A DNA stretch of 64,000 nt from Aureibaculum flavum (GTDB lineage: Bacteria; Bacteroidota; Bacteroidia; Flavobacteriales; Flavobacteriaceae). Position numbers and translations under genes: made by a program. The stretch covers positions 62,001 to 126,000 of the forward strand of contig NZ_JAEHFJ010000008.1 of assembly GCF_016406085.1 (NCBI RefSeq), in the 5' to 3' direction. Position 1 is the stretch's first letter. Each line of letters begins with the position of its first letter. This document shows, in pieces, positions 43,736-52,076 of the stretch. A model generated the notes under the pieces. It ran no database searches. It worked only from the letters and a program-made list of their open reading frames with translations, and was not told the DNA's origin.

Positions 43736-45046
43736 ATGGTAGCTATAAATATTACTTCAATTTCAACAAAAATATTGTTCTCTTTTATTTGCTTGACTTT
43801 GTCAGTAGGTTCAGTGTTTGCCTATTCAAATTTTCAGGATGACTCAATTGCGTATGCTAATGAATATTTAGAATATGGCGGTGTTGTTTTAGATAGTGAA
43901 ACTGGTAATGCATTGGTTTTTGCAACATTAACTGTTAAAGAAACAAATATCAGTACGATTACAAATTCCGATGGCCAATTTCTATTAAAAGTACCAAAAG
44001 ATCTTGACAATGGAGTGTTAGTAATATCCTATATCGGATTTGATACGAAGGAGGTTTTATTGACAACGCTACAGGCTGAAGGTAATGAGATTGTATTAAT
44101 CAATTCAATCATCAAGTTAAGTGAAATTAAATTGGTCGCTCCAAATGATGCTAAAGCTTTGGTGAAATCTACATTAAAGAAAAAAGCTGATAATAATGTA
44201 AATAAACCTGTCCTAATGACCGCTTTTTATAGAGAAACTATTAAAAAAGGTCGTAAAAATGCCTCTTTAGCTGAGGCAATTGTAAATGTGTATAAACAAC
44301 CGTATACCTCATCTAGACAAGATGATATTGAGCTGTTTAAGGCAAGAAAAAGTACAGATTATAACAAGTTAGATACTGTAGCTTTAAAATTGCAAGGAGG
44401 TCCTTATAATCCGTTATATATAGATTTAATGAAGTACCCTGAATATATTTTTAATTCGGATATGATTAATTCTTATCGATTTAGCTTTGCTTCTTCAACA
44501 ACAATTAATGGTAAAGCCGTTTATGTAGTCGAGTTTAAGCAACTAAATACGGTTACGGAACCTTTATATTATGGTAAATTATATATAGATGTTGAAACGT
44601 CAGCGTTAAAAAGTGCGATCTACAATTTAAATGTTGAAAATAAAGAATTAACGGGCGACCTATTTGTGCGAAAAAAACCGAGGGATATTAAAGTATACCC
44701 AACCAATGCAGCATATAGGGTGGATTATCGTGAAAAAGATGGTAAATATTATTATGGTTATGGAAATGTACAATTGAGTTTTAAAGTGAAACGGAAACGA
44801 AAATTGTTTAGTTCTAACTATTCATTAACGAGTGAAATGGCAGTAACCGATTGGAAATTTAATAGTAATAATGAGAAGTTAAAGAATAGAGAAAAGCTTA
44901 AGAAATCTGTCGTTATAAGTGATTCTGCATCAGGGTTTTCAGATCCAGGATTTTGGGGAGCTTATAATGTTATCGAACCTGAAAAGTCTATTGAATCTGC
45001 TATTAACAAAATAAAGAAGCAGTTAAAAAAAGCCAATAAAAGTTAA
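43736..45046 (+). CDS. Secreted protein with carboxypeptidase-like regulatory domain
   Basis: 436 aa with a signal peptide (LFSFICLTLSVGSVFA, cut near residue 30). Residues about 45-125 form a CarboxypepD_reg-like beta-sandwich: GGVVLDSETGNALVFATLTV, TNSDGQFLLKVP and VISYIGFDTKE. The rest (about 140-436) is a domain found in many Bacteroidota outer-surface proteins, with TAFYRETIKKGRKNASLAEA, the PLYIDLMKYPEYIF segment and a beta-rich tail. It resembles the N-terminal half of some TonB-receptor-like proteins but has no barrel. Function unknown; probably envelope-located. Confidence 0.78.
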   Translation: MVAINITSISTKILFSFICLTLSVGSVFAYSNFQDDSIAYANEYLEYGGVVLDSETGNALVFATLTVKETNISTITNSDGQFLLKVPKDLDNGVLVISYIGFDTKEVLLTTLQAEGNEIVLINSIIKLSEIKLVAPNDAKALVKSTLKKKADNNVNKPVLMTAFYRETIKKGRKNASLAEAIVNVYKQPYTSSRQDDIELFKARKSTDYNKLDTVALKLQGGPYNPLYIDLMKYPEYIFNSDMINSYRFSFASSTTINGKAVYVVEFKQLNTVTEPLYYGKLYIDVETSALKSAIYNLNVENKELTGDLFVRKKPRDIKVYPTNAAYRVDYREKDGKYYYGYGNVQLSFKVKRKRKLFSSNYSLTSEMAVTDWKFNSNNEKLKNREKLKKSVVISDSASGFSDPGFWGAYNVIEPEKSIESAINKIKKQLKKANKS

Positions 45047-45073
45047 ACTGCTCATCAATTCTATTATTAAGCG

Positions 45074-45081
45074 TACTTTTG
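45074..45081 (+). promoter_or_regulatory. Candidate -7 box for the DEAD-box helicase
   Basis: TACTTTTG matches TAnnTTTG, 19 bp before the ATG at 45101, giving a leader of about 14 bases. Confidence 0.45.
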
Positions 45082-45100
45082 CAGAAAATTACATTAAATT

Positions 45101-46222
45101 ATGTCAACGTTTTCTGATTTAGGTGTTCAATCGTCTTATATAAAATCTTTGAAAGAATTAGGGATTACTGTTCCCACTGAAATTCAAGAAAAAGCTATTC
45201 CTGTACTTTTAAGTTCAAAAACAGATTTTATTGGATTAGCTCAAACAGGTACGGGTAAAACTGCTGCTTTCGGACTCCCTATATTACAAGCAATAGATCC
45301 TTCTAAAGATGAGATTCAGGCTTTAATTTTGGCTCCCACACGAGAGTTGGTACAACAAATTCAGAAACAATTATTTAGGTTTACAAAGTACCATTCAAAA
45401 AAAATATTTTCTGAAGGTATTTATGGTGGTGAAAAAATTGATATTCAATTGAAAAGAATTCAGCGTACTACCCACATTGTTGTTGCTACACCTGGACGAT
45501 TAATTGATTTTATTGAAAGAGGAGAAATTGATTTACAACACATGAAGACGTTAGTTTTAGATGAGGCTGATGAAATGATGAGTATGGGTTTTAAACAAGA
45601 TTTAAATACCATCTTAAAATATACAAGTGGACTTAGAAATACATGGTTGTTTTCAGCTACAATGCCTGATGAAATTCAAAGTATCATCAAGAAATACATG
45701 TCGCCAAAGGCGGTACGGATTGCAGTGAATGAAAATAATTTAGTCAATTCAAATATTAGTCATCAATATTTAATCACTACTATAAAGAAAAAAGTAGATG
45801 TCCTTATTCAGTTTTTAGAAAGTAAGCCTGAAGAACGCGGTATTATTTTTTGTAGAACAAAAGCTGGTACACAAAACCTTACAAATATTTTGAAAGAAGA
45901 AGGCTTCTCAGTAGGAGCTTTGGAAGGAGATATGCAGCAAAGAGATCGTGATAAGGTAATGCGAGCATTTAAAAATGAAAGTGTACAAATCCTTATTTCT
46001 ACAGATGTTTCTGCTCGTGGTATTGATGTTAATAGTTTAGCCTTTGTAATTCACCACCAATTACCAGAACAACTAGAATATTATACCCATAGAAGTGGTA
46101 GAACGGCAAGAGCCGGAAAAAAAGGAGTTTCAATGGCATTGATTTTACCTAATGAATTACAAATGATTCATGGACTTCAAAAGAGCTTAGGCATAAAATT
46201 TACGGAGGTATTTACGTCTTAG
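45101..46222 (+). CDS. DEAD-box ATP-dependent RNA helicase (core only)
   Basis: 373 aa: two RecA-like domains with all motifs. Q motif region VPTEIQEKAIPVLL, motif I AQTGTGKTA, Ia PTRELVQQ, Ib TPGRLIDF, II LDEADEMM, III SAT, IV IIFCRTKAG, V STDVSARGIDV and VI HRSGRTARAGKKG. It stops soon after motif VI, without the basic or DbpA-type RNA-binding tail of CsdA/DbpA relatives, so its RNA target cannot be inferred. Members unwind short RNA duplexes in ribosome assembly and decay. It is a single gene. Confidence 0.93.
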   Translation: MSTFSDLGVQSSYIKSLKELGITVPTEIQEKAIPVLLSSKTDFIGLAQTGTGKTAAFGLPILQAIDPSKDEIQALILAPTRELVQQIQKQLFRFTKYHSKKIFSEGIYGGEKIDIQLKRIQRTTHIVVATPGRLIDFIERGEIDLQHMKTLVLDEADEMMSMGFKQDLNTILKYTSGLRNTWLFSATMPDEIQSIIKKYMSPKAVRIAVNENNLVNSNISHQYLITTIKKKVDVLIQFLESKPEERGIIFCRTKAGTQNLTNILKEEGFSVGALEGDMQQRDRDKVMRAFKNESVQILISTDVSARGIDVNSLAFVIHHQLPEQLEYYTHRSGRTARAGKKGVSMALILPNELQMIHGLQKSLGIKFTEVFTS

Positions 46223-46319
46223 AAAGTACTTACCTGTTTTTATTAAAAACAGCTCATTTAATCATTAAGAAATTTTTTAGTAAATTTCATTCATCTAACT
46301 GAATGTTGAATAGACTATT

Positions 46320-46733
46320 ATGCTAAAGAATATCTGCCTATTTATGGTCTTATCCGTTGTAATTGGATGTAAGAAAAAAATTGAAGATCCTTTTACTTGG
46401 AAAACAATTAAAGTTACTGCTACTGCCTATAATTCTACAACAGCACAAACAGATGGGAATCCACATATTACCGCTTGGGGCGATAGTCTACGACCCGGAA
46501 TGCCATATATTGCCGTTTCTAGAGATTTATTGAGAATGGGATTAAAGCATAATACACCCATAAAAATTGAAGGAATAAAAGGAACGTATCTTGTAAAAGA
46601 TAAAATGCATTACCGTTGGAGAAATAAAATTGATATCTATATGGGTAAAGATATTAAGCGAGCGAAAGAGTGGGGCCGCAAGAAATTAGAGATACAATAT
46701 GGTGTTATCGATACTACAAAAATAAAAAAATAA
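46320..46733 (+). CDS. 3D-domain lipoprotein
   Basis: 137 aa with a lipobox (VVIGC, about C17). The mature part is a 3D domain (double-psi beta barrel, as in MltA and Bacillus YabE/YocH): KVTATAYNSTTAQTDGNP, AWGDSLRPGMPYIAVSRDLL and the closing KDKMHYRWRNKIDIYMG with its Asp residues. Such domains often cleave or bind peptidoglycan glycan strands. It lies between the helicase and the sigma factor, each about 60-100 bp away. Confidence 0.8.
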   Translation: MLKNICLFMVLSVVIGCKKKIEDPFTWKTIKVTATAYNSTTAQTDGNPHITAWGDSLRPGMPYIAVSRDLLRMGLKHNTPIKIEGIKGTYLVKDKMHYRWRNKIDIYMGKDIKRAKEWGRKKLEIQYGVIDTTKIKK

Positions 46734-46789
46734 TTTTTTTTGTGATTTTTCAGAGACTTCAGATACTAATGGAGTGTAATTAATTTTGA

Positions 46790-47275
46790 ATGACCAAGAA
46801 ACAAGCATTTACTGAAGTTATAAAAGAGAACCAAGGAATTATTTTTAAAATAACCTCAGTTTATACAAACCACAAAGAAGATCAACAAGATTTATATCAA
46901 GAAATAGTTTATCAGCTGTTTAAGTCTTATAAGACCTTTAAGGGTAACGCAAAAATTAGCACCTGGATGTATAGGGTCGCTTTAAATACATCAATAACCT
47001 ACTTGAAAAAGGAAAAGAGAGGTGGCGTTCGAATTCCAATTGAAAAAATACTTACATATAAAACGGAACAAGAAGATACTATTATAGAAGATCGTATTGT
47101 GCTGTTACATACTCAGATTAAGAAATTGAATATTATAGAAAAAGGTATAATTCTGCTTTATTTAGAAGGAAAAAACTATGATGAAATAGCGGAAATAACC
47201 GGATTTACAAATACAAATGTGGGTACCAGATTATCTCGAATTAAAGAAAAATTAAAAACGCAAATTTTAAAGTAA
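46790..47275 (+). CDS. ECF-type RNA polymerase sigma factor
   Basis: 161 aa, the two-domain ECF size. Region 2 is seen in KEDQQDLYQEIVYQLFKSYK, then TFKGNAKISTWMYRVALN, where the STWMYRVALN helix binds the -10 element. Region 4 is EKGIILLYLEGKNYDEIAEI, then TGFTNTNVGTRLSRIKEKL, an HTH. The next gene starts one base after the stop and encodes a membrane protein that probably holds this sigma factor inactive until a signal arrives. The stimulus is unknown. Confidence 0.9.
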   Translation: MTKKQAFTEVIKENQGIIFKITSVYTNHKEDQQDLYQEIVYQLFKSYKTFKGNAKISTWMYRVALNTSITYLKKEKRGGVRIPIEKILTYKTEQEDTIIEDRIVLLHTQIKKLNIIEKGIILLYLEGKNYDEIAEITGFTNTNVGTRLSRIKEKLKTQILK

Positions 47276-47276
47276 T

Positions 47277-47888
47277 ATGGAACTAGAAGAAATGAAATCA
47301 CTTTGGTCCAATTTATCTAAAGAAGTTGAACAACAAAAAATATTAACTGATAATTTAATTATGGAAATGACTAAGGAACGTATTAACTCGAAATTGAATA
47401 AAATAGCACTTCCTGAAATGATTGGAGCATTGGTTTGTTTTGCAGGAGCCTTATTTATTTTAGCAAATTTCTCAAAATTAGATACCTGGTATTTTATTAC
47501 CTGTGGTATTTTTACTATTTCATATCTCATTTTACTGCCTATAGTTTCGTTAAGAAGTTTATTCAAAATGAAAAATGTTTCGCTTGATGATACTAATTAT
47601 AAGCAGACCTTAATTAAATTTTCAAGAAACAAAAAAAGATATATGATGATTCAAAAATCAAGTATCTACTTTAGTCTTTTACTAGTATTTACAGCAATGC
47701 CTTTGGCAGGTAAAATAATAAATAATAAAGATATTTTCTTTGAAAGTAACATTTGGTATATCTATTTACCTGTAATGTTGGTATTTCTATTTTTCTTTTC
47801 AAGATGGGGAATTAAATGTGTAAATAATGTTACACAATCGAGTGAAGATTTATTAAAGGACCTTGAAAAATCGTCAAGTAGTAATTAA
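47277..47888 (+). CDS. Putative membrane anti-sigma protein
   Basis: 203 aa. An N-terminal cytoplasmic helical segment (LEEMKSLWSNLSKEVEQQKI) could bind sigma, followed by two pairs of transmembrane helices (about 45-90 and 120-170) and a Ser-rich tail. The one-base spacing to the ECF sigma gene is the main argument for an anti-sigma role; I see no ZAS zinc motif or other named anti-sigma domain. If this is the regulator, it would differ from FecR-type proteins, which have one helix. Confidence 0.68.
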   Translation: MELEEMKSLWSNLSKEVEQQKILTDNLIMEMTKERINSKLNKIALPEMIGALVCFAGALFILANFSKLDTWYFITCGIFTISYLILLPIVSLRSLFKMKNVSLDDTNYKQTLIKFSRNKKRYMMIQKSSIYFSLLLVFTAMPLAGKIINNKDIFFESNIWYIYLPVMLVFLFFFSRWGIKCVNNVTQSSEDLLKDLEKSSSSN

Positions 47889-48080
47889 AATAATTTTTTT
47901 AAATGAAATTTTATTAATCTGATAATTAGTCGCTTATATAATATCTTCTAAATAATGTAAAAAAACATGGATTTTATGTAGGAGTTTTTGAATGGAAGTT
48001 GTTTTAATAATGAATAGTGAAATAATATTAATCAAATTATAAATTCAGATATACTATAAGATTAATAGAACAAAGGGGTA

Positions 48081-48124
48081 AAAACTGTCTTAACGCATTG
48101 GTGAGTTAAGGCAGTTTTTTTTTT
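48081..48124 (+). terminator. Strong intrinsic terminator of the sigma operon
   Basis: A 14-bp stem, AAAACTGTCTTAAC with GTTAAGGCAGTTTT, has one G-U pair and a 10-base loop, followed by at least ten T. It lies about 190 bp after the putative anti-sigma gene, leaving a long 3' untranslated tail if it is the first terminator. Confidence 0.85.
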
Positions 48125-48173
48125 GCGTTATTTTAAATTTTCAAAATACATTATTATATGTAATTAAGTTTAG

Positions 48174-48181
48174 TATTTTTG
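48174..48181 (+). promoter_or_regulatory. Candidate -7 box for the amidase
   Basis: TATTTTTG matches TAnnTTTG, 28 bp before the ATG at 48210. It follows the sigma operon terminator, so a new promoter is expected here. Confidence 0.5.
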
Positions 48182-48209
48182 AAACGTTAAAAGTGGAAAA
48201 TTGTACTCA

Positions 48210-48869
48210 ATGAAATGTAGTGTATTGTTACTTGTTTTTATAGCCTTTTTTTCCTGTAAATCTGCTCAGAAAATTGTGGATAAACCAATAATTTTTGATC
48301 AAGAAAGGAAAGAGTTGACTTTAGCTTATTTATCTAATCGTTATGGGTTAGAACAAGAATCGCCAACAATTGAGCCTAAAATGGTGGTACTGCACTGGAC
48401 GGCTATTCCTACTTTAGAAAGATCTTTTACTGCTTTTAATAAATCAGCTTTACCGAATTGGAGACCTGAATTGGTTGATAAGAGTTGGCTAAATGTTTCT
48501 TCACAATTTTTAGTAGCTCAAGATGGTACTATTTATCGTTTAATGCCCGAAACTTTTATGGCTAGGCATGTTATTGGATTAAACCATGCAGCAATTGGCA
48601 TAGAAAATGTAGGAGGTACAAAAGATACACCATTGACATCAGCTCAATTAAAATCGAATATATGGTTGGTTACTTATTTAGCTAAAAAATATGATATTCA
48701 ATATGTGATTGGACATTATGAATATACTAATTTTGAAGGTCATCCATTATGGTTGGAAAAAGATGGTAATTATAGGACCGAAAAAACCGATCCTGGTGTA
48801 GATTTTGTAAACAAAGTTAAAAGTGCTACAAAAAGCTTAAATTTGAAACCAACACCTTTAAAATTATAA
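48210..48869 (+). CDS. N-acetylmuramoyl-L-alanine amidase (amidase_2/AmpD fold), lipoprotein
   Basis: From the ATG at 48210 the product has 219 aa and starts MKCSVLLLVFIAFFSC, a lipoprotein signal; a TTG three codons earlier is unlikely. The zinc ligands fit amidase_2: His in VVLHWTAIP, His in GLNHAAIGIENVGG, and Asp in KTDPGVDF, with GHYEYTNFEGHP nearby. Such enzymes cut the bond between muramic acid and the stem peptide. As an envelope lipoprotein it would act on murein or its fragments in the periplasm. Confidence 0.88.
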   Translation: MKCSVLLLVFIAFFSCKSAQKIVDKPIIFDQERKELTLAYLSNRYGLEQESPTIEPKMVVLHWTAIPTLERSFTAFNKSALPNWRPELVDKSWLNVSSQFLVAQDGTIYRLMPETFMARHVIGLNHAAIGIENVGGTKDTPLTSAQLKSNIWLVTYLAKKYDIQYVIGHYEYTNFEGHPLWLEKDGNYRTEKTDPGVDFVNKVKSATKSLNLKPTPLKL

Positions 48870-48953
48870 ATGATTTATACGAGGCATTAAAAATGATTTT
48901 ATGATAATGCCGAGGGTAAAACTTCAACGAATAACTATCAAGACAATTAAACT

Positions 48954-50420
48954 ATGAAATTAAGAATACTACTTATAACTATTATCCTATTAAGTACAGA
49001 ATTAATGCTGGGTCAATCTGAAGAAATGACCAGCGAACTTTATAAGACTTATGAAAAGTTTAAAGAGGCAAGTCTAGACAAACGTAGAATTAAGCATAAT
49101 ACTATAAAGCCATTAGTTGATAAACTTCGTAAGAACCCTAAGTTTATTGTAAACAAAGTTGGAGAATCTATAGAAGGTCGCGATTTAAATCTAATTAGTA
49201 TTGGTAATGGTAAAACCAATGTTTTTTTATGGTCACAAATGCATGGTGATGAACCAACAGCTACGCAAGCCATCTTTGATATTTTAAACTTTTTAGATAG
49301 TGATGATTTTTCGAAAGAGAAAAAGAAAATTTTAAAAAAATTGACCTTACATTTTTTACCGATGTTGAATCCCGATGGAGCGGAAGTTTTTACGAGAAGA
49401 AATGCATTAGGTGTTGATATAAATAGAGATGCATTACGTTTACAATCACCGGAAGGAAAAACGTTAAAGCGTGTTAGGGATAGTTTGAATGCTGAATTCG
49501 GATTTAATTTACATGACCAAAGTACCTATTACAATGCTGAGAGAACCGATAAACCTGCAACAATATCGTATTTGGCACCTGCCTATAATTATGAAAAGGA
49601 AATAAACGATGTTAGAGCCAATGCCATGAAGGTTATTGTTTATATGAATTCTATTATACAAAAATATGCCCCAGGACAAGTAGGGCGTTATAATGATGAT
49701 TTTGAACCTAGAGCATTTGGCGATAATATTACAAAGTGGGGTACGAGTGCCATTTTAATAGAATCGGGTGGTTATTTAAATGATGTGGAAAAACAAGAAA
49801 TTAGAAAACTAAATTATGTTTCTATACTTTCAGCAATTTATACAATAGCAAATGGAGATTATAATGATATCGCTGTTGAAGATTACAATAAAATTCCTCA
49901 GAATGATCGGAAATTATTTAATCTAAAAATTAAAAATCTTACCTATGAGCTAAACGGGAAACCTTATAAAATAGATTTAGGTATTAATCGTATAGAAGTT
50001 GATAATAGAGAAAATACAGATTTTTATAACGTTGGTAGAATTGTAGATCTAGGAGATTTGTCTACTTATTACGGATATGAAACTTTTGATGCAGAAGGTT
50101 ATAAAATTGTTGCAGGTACATTATACCCAACTATGATTGCTTCTAGTACAAGTTACGAAAGACTGAATGCTTTATCGATGTTAAAAAAGGGATATGCCTA
50201 TGTTAAAATGGCAAAATTACCTGATGTTAGATACACGAGTAAACCTATGACCGTATTAAAAGTAACTAAGGCTACTCCTAAATTGAATATTAATGTAGGT
50301 AGAAATCCGACCTTTTTATTGGAGAAAAACGGTACGATTGAGTACGCAGTGGTAAACGGTTATTTAATTAATCTAAATGGAGAAAACGCTAATTTTAAGA
50401 ATGGTTTAATTTATAAGTAG
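48954..50420 (+). CDS. Secreted M14 family zinc carboxypeptidase
   Basis: 488 aa with a signal peptide (ILLITIILLSTELMLGQ). The M14 metal site is HGDE (His97, Glu100) and a third ligand in NLHDQS (His187). NRDALRLQSPEGK resembles the substrate Arg/Asn region, and IESGGYLND holds the catalytic Glu. The C-terminal 200 residues are a separate beta-rich region. M14 enzymes remove C-terminal residues or cut murein peptides. It may act with the amidase 84 bp upstream. Confidence 0.87.
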   Translation: MKLRILLITIILLSTELMLGQSEEMTSELYKTYEKFKEASLDKRRIKHNTIKPLVDKLRKNPKFIVNKVGESIEGRDLNLISIGNGKTNVFLWSQMHGDEPTATQAIFDILNFLDSDDFSKEKKKILKKLTLHFLPMLNPDGAEVFTRRNALGVDINRDALRLQSPEGKTLKRVRDSLNAEFGFNLHDQSTYYNAERTDKPATISYLAPAYNYEKEINDVRANAMKVIVYMNSIIQKYAPGQVGRYNDDFEPRAFGDNITKWGTSAILIESGGYLNDVEKQEIRKLNYVSILSAIYTIANGDYNDIAVEDYNKIPQNDRKLFNLKIKNLTYELNGKPYKIDLGINRIEVDNRENTDFYNVGRIVDLGDLSTYYGYETFDAEGYKIVAGTLYPTMIASSTSYERLNALSMLKKGYAYVKMAKLPDVRYTSKPMTVLKVTKATPKLNINVGRNPTFLLEKNGTIEYAVVNGYLINLNGENANFKNGLIYK

Positions 50421-50424
50421 CAGG

Positions 50425-50967
50425 TTACCAATTCATTCTTTTTATTAATCCGTTAATATGAGCATAATGGTGGACTGAATGCCATGCGTAAATTCCGATA
50501 TTTTCAGCAAGAGAAACTTCTTCATTGGTTTCAGGGTGTACAAAAGTATGTTGTAACTCGTTAGCACTTAATCCCTTTAAAAAATACACCCATTTTTGAT
50601 GTAAGGCATCTAAAGATCTTAAAGAGAGTAGGATGGGGGCAGATTTACCATCTCTAAGTTCAGCCCAACGATCTTCATAATAGGTTTTTATGATAGGTTT
50701 TACTTCTGTCAATGCCCATTTAAAACGAATATAACTGTTGTAATGGCTATCTGACAAATGATGTACAACTTGTCTTACCGTCCAACCACCAGGTCTGTAA
50801 GGTGTATCCAATTGCGAATCATTTAAATAGCTTACAAGTTTTGTCAATTGTTCTGGGAAATCTTCCAAAATTTGAATCCAATCTGTAATATGTTGAGAAG
50901 AAATGGGAGTGGGTATTTTTGCTTTACCTATAGGATATTTAAGAATATCGATGTCTGTTACTGGCAT
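50425..50967 (-). CDS. DinB/YfiT-like metal-dependent hydrolase
   Basis: 180 aa from the ATG at 50965-50967 (MPVTDIDILKYPIGKAKIP). The four-helix DinB fold has three metal histidines: HHLSDSHYNSY and AWHSVHHYAH, with GGWTVRQVVHHL typical of the YfiT branch, some of which are bacillithiol S-transferases. An ATG at 51021 would add a hydrophobic extension, but that codon lies in the loop of the terminator of the gene upstream, so I reject it. Substrate unknown. Confidence 0.85.
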   Translation of the reverse strand: MPVTDIDILKYPIGKAKIPTPISSQHITDWIQILEDFPEQLTKLVSYLNDSQLDTPYRPGGWTVRQVVHHLSDSHYNSYIRFKWALTEVKPIIKTYYEDRWAELRDGKSAPILLSLRSLDALHQKWVYFLKGLSANELQHTFVHPETNEEVSLAENIGIYAWHSVHHYAHINGLIKRMNW

Positions 50968-51006
50968 ATTAGTTATAATTTTAAGAAGCAACAACGCTAC
51001 AAATAT

Positions 51007-51039
51007 AAAAAAAGACTCCATTTTGTGGAGTCTTTTTTT
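51007..51039 (-). terminator. Intrinsic terminator of the immunophilin gene
   Basis: AAAAAAAGACTCCA and TGGAGTCTTTTTTT form a perfect 14-bp stem with a TTTTG loop. It is 28 bp after the stop at 51067 on the minus strand, and its A/T runs allow termination in both directions. Confidence 0.88.
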
Positions 51040-51066
51040 AATTTTTATAAAATCTTATGCGAAATT

Positions 51067-51999
51067 TTATTTCACATCTATTAATTCTACATCAAAGATT
51101 AATGGAGCATTTGGAGGAATAACACCACCAGCTCCTCTAGAACCATAAGCTAATTCAGAAGGAATTACCATACGTGCTTTATCGCCAACTTGTAATAGTT
51201 GAATACCTTCATCCCAACCTGCAATAACTTGGCCAACACCAATTGCAAATTCGATAGGTTCTTTACGTTCAAATGATGAATCGAAAACAGTACCATCTAA
51301 TAACTGACCTCTGTAGTGTACAGAAACTTTAGCTCCTTTAGTTGCACTTTTTCCATTTCCTTTTTCCGTGATTTTATATCTTAATCCGCTATCCGTTTTT
51401 TCAAAACCTTTAGAAACATCACTCAATAATTTTTCAGAATTTTCTTTTTCTTCAGCTTCTCTTTTTGCTCTAGAACCTTCAAAAGTTCTAAAAGCCTCTA
51501 TAGCGTTAAAGTCTTCCGCTTCTTTACCAACTCTTATAATTTCAATGCTTTCTGTTTTGTCATCTTGTTGAATACTGTCAACAACGTCTTGACCTTCTAT
51601 AACATTTCCAAATATGGTGTGTTTATTATCTAACCAAGGGGTTGGTACATGTGTAATAAAAAACTGACTTCCGTTAGTTGCTGGACCAGAATTGGCCATA
51701 GATAAAACACCTGGTTTGTCATGTTTTAAATCAGGATGAAATTCGTCATCAAAACTATAACCTGGGTTTCCAGTACCTGTTCCTTGTGGACAACCACCTT
51801 GAATCATAAAATCAGGTATTACCCTGTGAAATTTTAAACCATCATAGTAAGGTGTTCCTTGTGGAAGTATCTTATTTTCTAAATTCCCTTCAGCTAGAGC
51901 TACAAAATTTCCAACTGTACCTGGTGTTTTGTCGTAAGTTAACTCAACTATTATTTCACCTTTGGTGGTGTTGAATTTTGCGTATAATCCGTCTTTCAT
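51067..51999 (-). CDS. Dual-family immunophilin: cyclophilin fused to FKBP-type peptidyl-prolyl isomerase
   Basis: 310 aa with two unrelated proline isomerase domains. Residues about 5-160 are cyclophilin: [33 protein letters not shown] and [12 protein letters not shown] charged helical linker (about 165-200, rich in Glu/Lys/Arg) joins them. Residues about 205-310 are [39 protein letters not shown] and [20 protein letters not shown]. No signal peptide is seen, so it should be cytoplasmic. Fusions of this order have been described in Flavobacterium as dual-family immunophilins. It should assist folding of prolyl-containing clients. Confidence 0.94.
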   Translation of the reverse strand: MKDGLYAKFNTTKGEIIVELTYDKTPGTVGNFVALAEGNLENKILPQGTPYYDGLKFHRVIPDFMIQGGCPQGTGTGNPGYSFDDEFHPDLKHDKPGVLSMANSGPATNGSQFFITHVPTPWLDNKHTIFGNVIEGQDVVDSIQQDDKTESIEIIRVGKEAEDFNAIEAFRTFEGSRAKREAEEKENSEKLLSDVSKGFEKTDSGLRYKITEKGNGKSATKGAKVSVHYRGQLLDGTVFDSSFERKEPIEFAIGVGQVIAGWDEGIQLLQVGDKARMVIPSELAYGSRGAGGVIPPNAPLIFDVELIDVK

Positions 52000-52037
52000 T
52001 ATTATATTTTTTAAATGTACTCGTTTTTAATTGTCGG

Positions 52038-52045
52038 CAAAGATA
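52038..52045 (-). promoter_or_regulatory. Candidate -7 box for the immunophilin gene
   Basis: The minus strand reads TATCTTTG, a full TAnnTTTG match, 39 bp before the start at 51999. Confidence 0.5.
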
Positions 52046-52076
52046 GTTTGCTTTTAAGCGAAATAAAAACCAAATA

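Larger units (their letters stand above)
47889..48209. other. 321-bp intergenic region
   Basis: AT-rich DNA between the sigma operon and the amidase gene. It contains one strong terminator (48081-48124) and one TAnnTTTG box (48174-48181). The first 190 bases show only very short frames (16 codons or fewer) and no convincing gene. Confidence 0.6.

Noticed and set aside
46234-46252. Hairpin CTGTTTTT/AAAAACAG after the helicase gene
   Set aside because: Nearly all A-T pairs and no following T run; too weak to call a terminator.
47889-48080. Small RNA or peptide gene in the tail of the sigma operon
   Set aside because: Frames are 16 codons or shorter, no promoter box; I see only AT-rich untranslated sequence.
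50968-51021. N-terminal extension of the DinB-like protein
   Set aside because: Its ATG lies in the loop of the terminator of the upstream gene, and the added residues have no place in the fold.
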